Source: an uncultured Lachnospiraceae bacterium
GTDB taxonomy: Bacteria > Bacillota > Clostridia > Lachnospirales > Lachnospiraceae
DNA length: 5,827 nt
Reading direction: 5' to 3'
Assembly (NCBI GenBank): GCA_900557385.1
Contig: USSP01000121.1
Location: forward strand, 1-5,827
The notes below the pieces were generated by a model. The model saw only the letters and a list, made by a program, of their open reading frames with translations, had not been told where the DNA came from and did no database searches. A program made the position numbers and the translations under genes. Shown piece by piece: positions 1 to 5,308 of this stretch; within the stretch, counting starts at the first letter, position 1, and the number at the start of each line of letters is the position of its first letter.

Positions 1-863
1 TCTTTGATGGTGAGGATGGCATGGACTTAAAGGAGGGAGAGAGTCCACGGGAGGGTTCTTTTCCAGCGGCGAATGTCTGGGCGAGAATTGCAACCGTGGT
101 AGCAGGACCGGTTTTTAACTTTATTCTTGCGTATGTGTTTTCACTGATTATTGTGGCAGCCTGCGGGGTGACCCTGCCCACGGTGGGAAGTGTCACGGAC
201 GGCGGTGCTGCGCAGCAGGCAGGTTTGCAGGCGGGGGATGTGATTACCCGCGTGGATGGAAAGAAAATCCACCTTTTCTCTGAGTTCAGTATGTATGTAG
301 GACTCAATGGAGGCAAGGAACTGACGGTGGAGTATGACCGGGATGGAACCCGGAATACGGTTACAGTAACCCCGATCTATGATGAGGCGGATGCCCGCTA
401 TTACATCGGAATTGTAAGCACCCAGGGAGTGCAGGCTGTGAAGGGCTTGCGACTGTTCCAATATAGTGCCTATGAGGTGAAGTATTGGGTAGACCTGACA
501 TTTAAAAGTCTTGGGATGCTGGTCACCGGTCAGGCTTCCATCAAGGATCTGGGTGGACCTATCGCAATCGCACAGACGGTGGGAGAAACCTATGAAGCTA
601 CTGCACCCAGTGGATTTGTAACCGTTCTGCTTAATATGATGAATCTTGTGGTTCTTCTGTCCGTCAACTTAGGGATATTGAATTTGTTACCTCTGCCGGC
701 ACTGGATGGAGGGCGGTTGTTTTTTATGCTGATCGAAGTGGTTCGTGGTAAGCCGGTTCCGCCGGAGAAAGAAGGACTTGTACATTTTATCGGCATGGCA
801 GCATTACTGGTGCTGATGGTTGTAGTGATGTATAACGATATTATGCGGCTGGTGACCGGTTAA
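1..863 (+). CDS. rseP: RseP-family site-2 intramembrane zinc metalloprotease (partial, N-terminus off window)
   Basis: Partial gene. The frame is open from the left edge (first full codon at base 3) and ends with TAA at 861-863, giving 286 visible residues. The family is usually about 340-360 residues, so roughly 60 are missing, including the first membrane helix and the HExxH zinc motif. The first ATG at base 21 is internal, because the preceding FDGEDG belongs to the conserved stretch. Visible parts (numbered from base 3): the GPVFNF motif at 35-40 inside a membrane helix; a PDZ domain at about 58-130 with GLQAGDVI; the third zinc-ligand region NLLPLPALDGGR, with the Asp at 235 (codon 705-707); and a last hydrophobic helix near 260-280. 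The family cuts anti-sigma factors and signal-peptide remnants within the membrane. In Clostridia it normally follows dxr and precedes ispG, but here an MCP gene follows. Family assignment is secure; the physiological substrate is unknown. Confidence 0.95.
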   Translation, partial: FDGEDGMDLKEGESPREGSFPAANVWARIATVVAGPVFNFILAYVFSLIIVAACGVTLPTVGSVTDGGAAQQAGLQAGDVITRVDGKKIHLFSEFSMYVGLNGGKELTVEYDRDGTRNTVTVTPIYDEADARYYIGIVSTQGVQAVKGLRLFQYSAYEVKYWVDLTFKSLGMLVTGQASIKDLGGPIAIAQTVGETYEATAPSGFVTVLLNMMNLVVLLSVNLGILNLLPLPALDGGRLFFMLIEVVRGKPVPPEKEGLVHFIGMAALLVLMVVVMYNDIMRLVTG

Positions 864-881
864 GAAAAATAGATAACACAT

Positions 882-911
882 TCATTCGAAAATTGGATGA
901 TTTCTCTTTTT
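882..911 (+). terminator. Weak candidate terminator after rseP
   Basis: A short stem TCATTC (882-887) pairs with GGATGA (895-900), with one T-G wobble and a 7-base loop, and is followed by the T-rich tract TTTCTCTTTTT (901-911). It starts 18 bases after the rseP stop codon. The stem is short and AT-rich, so termination would be partial at best. Its position and T-tract are the main support. Confidence 0.4.
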
Positions 912-946
912 AGCAATATATTTATAATCCGCAACAAAAACTCGCA

Positions 947-975
947 TGTACAATTTATGTGAAATATGCTAGAAT
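947..975 (+). promoter_or_regulatory. Probable SigA promoter of the MCP gene (extended -10)
   Basis: TGTACA (947-952, four of six matches to TTGACA) is followed by a 17-base spacer ending in TGC and then TAGAAT (970-975), which makes an extended -10. Transcription would begin near 982, about 100 bases before the gene. The surrounding gap (864-1084) is strongly AT-rich. Weaker -10-like boxes are at 923-928 (TATAAT without a good -35) and 1002-1007 (TAAAAT preceded by TGG). No SigD/sigma-28-type motility promoter (TAAA with GCCGATAA) was seen. Confidence 0.55.
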
Positions 976-983
976 TTAAACAT

Positions 984-998
984 TAAAATTTAATTTTA
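984..998 (+). repeat. AT-only inverted repeat in the MCP leader
   Basis: TAAAATT (984-990) and AATTTTA (992-998) form a perfect 7-base inverted repeat around a single T. It lies just after the predicted transcription start near 982. It could be an operator, but AT-only palindromes are common in AT-rich gaps, so no function is assigned. Confidence 0.3.
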
Positions 999-1084
999 TG
1001 GTAAAATCTGCTGAACAAAAAATTAAAAAATAGATTTTTTTTGTAAATCAAGGCAAGTTGAACAGAAAGGAATGCTTTAAGGAG

Positions 1085-3073
1085 ATGCAAAGTATCAGAG
1101 TAAGACTAACCGTGTTTTTTTCTTTGATTTGTGTGGGATGTCTCTTGGTGTCCATGTTGGTAACAGGAATTACCACCAAGAATAGACTGACACAATCCAA
1201 TGATGATCTTCACGGGACACAGGTGGAGTATTATGCAGCAATGGTTGAAAGCTGGCTGCAGGAAAGCACCCATGATGTGGATGCTGCCTGTACTTATTTG
1301 GAAGCACAGAAGACGATTGACGATGCTTTAGTAAGGGCGGTAATGGAGCAGTTTACGAAAAACAATCCTAATGCTTCCGACATTAATGTGGGCTTTGAAA
1401 ACAAGGAGTTTATTGATGGAACGGGATGGTATCCTGATGCAGGCTGGGATTGCACCGGCAGACCCTGGTATACCGATGCCAAAGCAGCAGGGGGAGAGAA
1501 ATATTTCGGAGACCCTTATGTTGATGCTGTAACTGGAAATATGATTATCAGCGTATCCAAATCCTTTAAGACGGCATCCGGTCTGGAAGGCGTGGTCAAC
1601 ATGGATTTGATGCTCAGTACCTTGTTTGAGATGATGAATCAAATGGTAGATTCTTCCGATGGAAGCTACGGCTTTTTAGTCAATGGTGAGGGCATTGTCC
1701 TTATGCATCCCAACAGCGAATATATGGCAAGTGAGGATGCACAATATTCCACCGCAGATATTCTGGATGGGGCTTATGAAAAAGCGATGAACACGGGGGC
1801 GGTCATCAAAGACTATGACGGAGAGAACAAATATGTCAAAGTAGGACTGGTTGAAGCAAACGGTTGGAAAGAGGTGTTGGTTACCCCGGTATCTTCTTAT
1901 AACCAAGTGATTGACAGTTTGGTACGGATTTTACTTCTAATCACTTTGGCTTCCGCAGTCGTTGCTGCAGTCATTGTGGTAATTTATACCGGGACGATTT
2001 CCAAACCGATTTCTGAAATGCAGAAACAGATTGAGCATTTACAGAACTTAAATCTTAAGGATATCAATCTGAAAGAGAGCAGACATAAAGATGAATTGGG
2101 TAAGATGAACCATGCGGTTCTGAAATTACAGAAAATACTCAGTGATATTATCCAGCAGATGGATCATTCTGCCACCCGGCTGTTTGAACAGTATAACAGC
2201 GTCAATGAATCGGTATCTCACCTTATTGCTGATAATAGTGTAGTAAAAAATACCATTGATGAAATTCTCTGTGCCGTCTCGGATGAGGCAGAACACATTC
2301 AGGCTGCCAATACTTCTTTAAATGGTTTTGCGGATGAGATTGATCGAATCGTACAGAATGCGGAAAGCATGAATACGAATGCTGCAAATACCATGAGCCA
2401 CAGCGTGACAGGAATGAAGTCCATGGAAGTGCTGGCTGACCAGTTTGGCAAGACGAGAAATCTGCAGGATGAAGCATATCGGACAGTTACTAAGCTGGAA
2501 GAGCGCTCCAAAACCATTGATGATATTTCCCAGACCATTAATAATATTGCAGAACAGACCTCCTTACTATCCCTGAATGCAAGTATTGAGGCGGCAAGAG
2601 CAGGGGAAGCAGGACGAGGCTTTGCAGTCGTCGCTGAGGAAATTGGAAAGCTGGCACATGCTACAAGTGATGCAACTGCCAATATTACAGAGATTATCAC
2701 AGAAATTCAGGATGAAATCGGTGCGGTCAGCGGTCAGATGTTTTCCATGAAGGATGAAACAGAGAAATGTATGGAAGCAATGGACACTACACAGGATGTA
2801 TTCTGTCAGATCAATGAAGAAATCGGAAAAGTAGGAGAAGGCATCCAGGCTCTGGGTAGTGCGGTGGAAACGTTGGATAGTAATAAATCAAAGATAGTGG
2901 ATCAGTTCTCCAATGTCTCATCGGAGACAGAAGAATTGTCTGCATCCAGCCAGGATATTCTGACCAAGATTGATGCGCAGAATCAGGAGATGGACAGTAT
3001 ACATACCGCAGTACAGGAATTGAATCAGGTGATTGTACAGCTGAATGATATTATGATTCAGTTTACTGTGTAA
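1085..3073 (+). CDS. Methyl-accepting chemotaxis protein with dCache sensor domain
   Basis: A transmembrane chemoreceptor of 662 residues, assuming ATG 1085. Order: short cytoplasmic tail; TM1 about 8-28; extracellular dCache_1-like domain about 35-275; TM2 about 279-302; HAMP about 302-357 (Pro308, DELG at 336-339); long coiled-coil signalling domain to the end. The conserved hairpin tip that binds CheA/CheW lies at about 491-524 and includes IEAARAGEAGRGF. In the sensor, R126-x-W128-Y129, Y145-x-D147 and D174 match the spacing of the amino-acid-binding dCache_1AA motif, though the usual first Tyr is Trp121, so an amino-acid or amine ligand is inferred. There is no C-terminal CheR/CheB-docking pentapeptide. 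An in-frame TTG at 1058 would add MNRKECFKE. I prefer ATG because MQSIRVRL resembles common MCP starts, but an AAGGAG directly abuts it with no spacer, so the start is uncertain. No che genes are nearby. The role is secure at family level only. Confidence 0.95.
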   Translation: MQSIRVRLTVFFSLICVGCLLVSMLVTGITTKNRLTQSNDDLHGTQVEYYAAMVESWLQESTHDVDAACTYLEAQKTIDDALVRAVMEQFTKNNPNASDINVGFENKEFIDGTGWYPDAGWDCTGRPWYTDAKAAGGEKYFGDPYVDAVTGNMIISVSKSFKTASGLEGVVNMDLMLSTLFEMMNQMVDSSDGSYGFLVNGEGIVLMHPNSEYMASEDAQYSTADILDGAYEKAMNTGAVIKDYDGENKYVKVGLVEANGWKEVLVTPVSSYNQVIDSLVRILLLITLASAVVAAVIVVIYTGTISKPISEMQKQIEHLQNLNLKDINLKESRHKDELGKMNHAVLKLQKILSDIIQQMDHSATRLFEQYNSVNESVSHLIADNSVVKNTIDEILCAVSDEAEHIQAANTSLNGFADEIDRIVQNAESMNTNAANTMSHSVTGMKSMEVLADQFGKTRNLQDEAYRTVTKLEERSKTIDDISQTINNIAEQTSLLSLNASIEAARAGEAGRGFAVVAEEIGKLAHATSDATANITEIITEIQDEIGAVSGQMFSMKDETEKCMEAMDTTQDVFCQINEEIGKVGEGIQALGSAVETLDSNKSKIVDQFSNVSSETEELSASSQDILTKIDAQNQEMDSIHTAVQELNQVIVQLNDIMIQFTV

Positions 3074-3114
3074 TCTGGAACAGCAAAAAGAGGCAAAAAG
3101 AGAAAAGAGTCGGA

Positions 3115-3142
3115 TTGACAGCTTTTGAGAAATGTGTATACT
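3115..3142 (+). promoter_or_regulatory. Near-consensus SigA promoter upstream of the kinase gene
   Basis: TTGACA (3115-3120, perfect -35), a 16-base spacer, and TATACT (3137-3142, five of six). It lies 42 bases after the MCP stop. The predicted start near 3149 is only about 13 bases before the terminator stem at 3162, so most transcripts from it should end near 3193 unless there is read-through. This makes it either an attenuated promoter for the kinase gene or the promoter of a tiny RNA. Confidence 0.65.
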
Positions 3143-3161
3143 ATCTCTATATACAAAAGAG

Positions 3162-3193
3162 AACGCTTCCCACTACAACTGGGAGGCGTTTTT
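3162..3193 (+). terminator. Intrinsic terminator between the MCP and kinase genes
   Basis: The 11-base arms AACGCTTCCCA (3162-3172) and TGGGAGGCGTT (3180-3190) pair with a single T-G wobble around a 7-base loop, and run into TTTTT (3189-3193). This is the strongest terminator in the window. It would end MCP transcripts, and also those starting at the promoter at 3115-3142. Confidence 0.88.
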
Positions 3194-3219
3194 CTGTCTT
3201 AAATTCTTTTAACACGTTT

Positions 3220-3236
3220 GGAAACATTCTGTTTCC
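3220..3236 (+). repeat. Small inverted repeat in the kinase leader
   Basis: GGAAAC (3220-3225) and GTTTCC (3231-3236) are perfect arms around ATTCT. The repeat overlaps a weak promoter-like pair, TTGGAA (3218-3223) and TACATT (3240-3245), which could drive the kinase gene from below the terminator. It may be an operator or a small hairpin; the evidence is only its symmetry and position. Confidence 0.3.
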
Positions 3237-3274
3237 CTTTACATTCCCAGATAAGAAAGAGGTATGACAGGATC

Positions 3275-4093
3275 ATGGAAAAATGGAACTACATACTCCG
3301 GGAAGAAATCGGAGAGAAGGACAAAGAAGGACGGCATGTATTTTTAGCGGATCGGATTCTGTCAGAAGCCCCGCGGGAATACGGAGAGCGGGTCAGTGAA
3401 GAAAGGATAGCAGGGGAGAAAGCGTATGTCACCCGGATGCAGCGCGTGGTCATAAAAAGTACAGACTGTTCCTCCGCCTACCTGCGTCATACGTTAACGG
3501 AATTAAACTGTCTGCAGGAACTGCAGCATCCGGGGATTCCCAAGGTATTGGAACATTACCGGGCAGGGAAAAATTATCATCTGGTTCTGCCTTACATAGA
3601 AGGAGATTCTTTAAAGAAAAGACTGGAAGAAAACCGGATTTTTGACTTTTCGCAGATCTATTCGCTGCTGCGACAGCTGGGAGAAATCCTACAGTATCTT
3701 CACCAGCAGGAACCTCCTGTTCTCTATCGTGATTTAAAGCCGGAGCATATTTTAATTGACCAGACCGGTCAAGTGTGTCTTCTGGATTTTGACGGAGTGA
3801 TTTTACTGGGGAAAGCGGGAGATGGGATTGGCAATTCCCGTTTCTCGGCACCGGAACAGTTTGATCTTAGGAGGAAAACAGATCAACGAAGTGATATTTA
3901 TGCATTTGGGAGAATAGCAGAGTTACTTTTTAAGCAAATCCCGGAAGAAAGACGGACAGAAAATGAACAGAAAAAATGGAGCCGGTTTATAAAACATTGT
4001 ACCCGGGAAAGACCGGAAAAGCGTTATAAGGATATGGAAGCTGTTTTGCGGGAACTGCAAAAGCTGAACCATACAGCTGAAAAATATGGTTGA
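3275..4093 (+). CDS. Small cytosolic Ser/Thr protein kinase-like protein with divergent active site
   Basis: A 272-residue Hanks-type kinase-fold protein with no membrane segment and no PASTA or other sensor domain. Visible motifs: VVIK with Lys61 (ATP-anchoring Lys); Glu76 as probable alpha-C partner; hinge near LVLPYIEGDSL (103-113); catalytic loop YRDLKPEH at 151-158 with Asp153 and Lys155; metal site DFDG at 171-174; SAPEQF at 191-196; RSDIYAFG at 205-212; and Arg246 of the C-lobe. Departures: HRD is YRD, the metal-binding Asn is His158, DFG is DFD, and no Gly-rich loop is recognisable near the N-terminus. It could be an active kinase of a divergent clostridial group or a pseudokinase. 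ATG 3275 is chosen over TTG 3218, since AGAGG (3258-3262) lies upstream, though 12 bases away, and the extra 19 residues look non-domain. No terminator is seen after it, so transcripts probably run into ispG. Target unknown; a link to the upstream chemoreceptor is only positional. Confidence 0.88.
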   Translation: MEKWNYILREEIGEKDKEGRHVFLADRILSEAPREYGERVSEERIAGEKAYVTRMQRVVIKSTDCSSAYLRHTLTELNCLQELQHPGIPKVLEHYRAGKNYHLVLPYIEGDSLKKRLEENRIFDFSQIYSLLRQLGEILQYLHQQEPPVLYRDLKPEHILIDQTGQVCLLDFDGVILLGKAGDGIGNSRFSAPEQFDLRRKTDQRSDIYAFGRIAELLFKQIPEERRTENEQKKWSRFIKHCTRERPEKRYKDMEAVLRELQKLNHTAEKYG

Positions 4094-4114
4094 AAAATAC
4101 GGGAGGCGGCTGCC

Positions 4115-4143
4115 TTGACACCCATGGGGGGCAATGCTAGAAT
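4115..4143 (+). promoter_or_regulatory. Very strong SigA promoter of ispG (extended -10)
   Basis: A perfect TTGACA (4115-4120), an optimal 17-base spacer ending in TGC, then TAGAAT (4138-4143, five of six), giving an extended -10. It starts 22 bases after the kinase stop. The start near 4150 leaves a leader of about 53 bases before ATG 4203. This is the best promoter in the window and should make ispG-polC independent of upstream transcription. Confidence 0.8.
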
Positions 4144-4152
4144 TATTTCTAG
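4137..4152 (+). promoter_or_regulatory. Operator-like inverted repeat over the ispG -10 and +1
   Basis: CTAGAA (4137-4142) and TTCTAG (4147-4152) are perfect 6-base arms around TTAT. The left arm covers most of the -10 box and the right arm covers the predicted start, a classic repressor position. No regulator family is recognised from the half-site, and chance symmetry is possible. Confidence 0.4.
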
Positions 4153-4202
4153 TTGTAGTAAGAAAAAGGCAGAATTCGCCGTTAGAAAGGCTGGTTTTTG
4201 AT

Positions 4203-5267
4203 ATGACATTGCGGGAGCAGACAAAGGAAGTACAGATTGGAGATCGCAAGATCGGAGGAAACAATCCGATTTTGATTCAGTCTATGACCAATACCAAAAC
4301 AGAGGATGTAAAAGCCACCGTGGAACAGATTCACCGTCTGGAAAAGGCAGGCTGTGAAATCATTCGTTGTACCGTGCCTACTTTGGAGGCAGCGACGGCT
4401 ATCAAAGAAATCAAAAAGCAGATTTCCATTCCTCTGGTGGCGGATATTCATTTTGATTATCGCATGGCAATCGCTGCCATGGAGAACGGTGCGGATAAAA
4501 TCCGCATCAATCCCGGCAATATCGGTTCGAAGGAACGACTGCAGGCTGTGGTGGAAACGGCAAAGGAACGGAATATTCCCATTCGTGTAGGTGTCAATTC
4601 CGGTTCTCTGGAAAAGGATCTGGTGGAAAAATATCATGGCGTGACGGCAGAGGGAATTGTAGAAAGTGCTCTGGATAAAGTGCATATGATTGAAGACATG
4701 GACTACCGGAATCTGGTCATCAGCATCAAATCTTCTGATGTACTCATGTGTGTCAAAGCCCATGAACTGTTGGCAGACAAAACGCCATATCCCTTACATG
4801 TGGGAATTACGGAGGCCGGAACACTTACCAGTGGAAACATTAAATCAGCAATCGGACTTGGACTGATTTTAAATCAGGGAATCGGCGATACGATCCGTGT
4901 ATCCCTGACAGGGGATGTTGTAGAAGAGATCAAATCTGCGAAGCTGATTTTGCGGACGCTGGGACTGCGCAAAGGCGGTATTGAGGTTGTCAGCTGTCCG
5001 ACCTGCGGACGCACGAAGATCGACCAGATCAGCCTCGCGAATCAGGTAGAAGCGCTTGCAGCGCAGTTCCCGAACCTGGATATCAAGGTCGCAGTCATGG
5101 GCTGTGTCGTAAACGGACCCGGCGAAGCAAAGGAAGCGGACCTGGGTATTGCAGGCGGCATCGGGGAAGGTCTGCTGATCAAAAAAGGGCAGATCATCCG
5201 CAAGATTCCGGAGGCAGAATTTATTCCGACTCTGCGGTATGAACTGGAGCACTGGAACGAACAGTAA
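4203..5267 (+). CDS. ispG: 4-hydroxy-3-methylbut-2-en-1-yl diphosphate synthase
   Basis: IspG (GcpE) catalyses the penultimate MEP-pathway step, reductive conversion of ME-cPP to HMBPP, using a [4Fe-4S] cluster in the cytosol. The 354 residues fit the short bacterial form: an N-terminal TIM barrel with the signature NPILIQSMTNT (21-31), VADIHFDYRMA (79-89) and RINPGNIG (101-108), then a C-terminal cluster domain with CPTCGR (Cys265, Cys268) and GCVVNGPGE (Cys301, Glu308), all four cluster ligands being present. ATG 4203 is chosen: the frame stays open back to an ATG at 4134, but that codon sits in the promoter, before the predicted transcription start. The Shine-Dalgarno is modest (AAAGG, 4186-4190, 12 bases away). 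polC follows after 41 bases with no terminator or clear promoter, so the two are probably co-transcribed. GC rises from about 43% in the first two thirds to about 57% after roughly 4930 (hand counts), suggesting a mosaic gene. Confidence 0.97.
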   Translation: MTLREQTKEVQIGDRKIGGNNPILIQSMTNTKTEDVKATVEQIHRLEKAGCEIIRCTVPTLEAATAIKEIKKQISIPLVADIHFDYRMAIAAMENGADKIRINPGNIGSKERLQAVVETAKERNIPIRVGVNSGSLEKDLVEKYHGVTAEGIVESALDKVHMIEDMDYRNLVISIKSSDVLMCVKAHELLADKTPYPLHVGITEAGTLTSGNIKSAIGLGLILNQGIGDTIRVSLTGDVVEEIKSAKLILRTLGLRKGGIEVVSCPTCGRTKIDQISLANQVEALAAQFPNLDIKVAVMGCVVNGPGEAKEADLGIAGGIGEGLLIKKGQIIRKIPEAEFIPTLRYELEHWNEQ

Positions 5268-5298
5268 TCGTTTTTGGTGTAAAAGTATTTACGAAAAT

Positions 5299-5302
5299 GG
5301 AG
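5299..5302 (+). promoter_or_regulatory. Ribosome binding site that fixes the polC start
   Basis: GGAG lies 6 bases before ATG 5309. An in-frame ATG at 5297 has no Shine-Dalgarno upstream of it, and the GGAG itself begins in that codon, so 5309 is the better start. Confidence 0.7.
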
Positions 5303-5308
5303 AGTAAA

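Noticed and set aside
21..23. ATG at 21 as the true start of rseP
   Set aside because: The frame is open to the left edge and the upstream residues FDGEDG are part of the conserved RseP sequence, so the gene is cut by the window.
1025..1042. A-run followed by T-run (AAAAAAT-AG-ATTTTTT) as a terminator
   Set aside because: The arms contain no G or C and the centre is only two bases, so no stable RNA hairpin would form. It lies between the MCP promoter and gene and fits a generally AT-rich leader.
2299..2700. 133-residue open frame on the minus strand
   Set aside because: It is a shadow of the MCP signalling domain, overlapping highly conserved coding sequence, and has no recognisable protein features.
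3218..3274. Kinase start at TTG 3218
   Set aside because: It has no ribosome binding site, starts inside an inverted repeat just after the terminator, and adds 19 residues that do not look like the kinase fold. ATG 3275 is the better choice.
4134..4202. N-terminal extension of ispG from an upstream ATG
   Set aside because: The ATG at 4134-4136 lies within the extended -10 promoter, before the predicted transcription start, and the extra 23 residues do not resemble IspG, which normally begins near MTLREQTKEV.
4354..4590. 78-residue open frame on the plus strand inside ispG
   Set aside because: It is an out-of-frame shadow rich in Arg and Trp, with the conserved IspG barrel motifs in the other frame.
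4182..4763. 193-residue open frame on the minus strand
   Set aside because: It is antisense to ispG, its residue composition (many His, Phe, Cys) is typical of an antisense shadow, and no promoter or ribosome site was noted for it.
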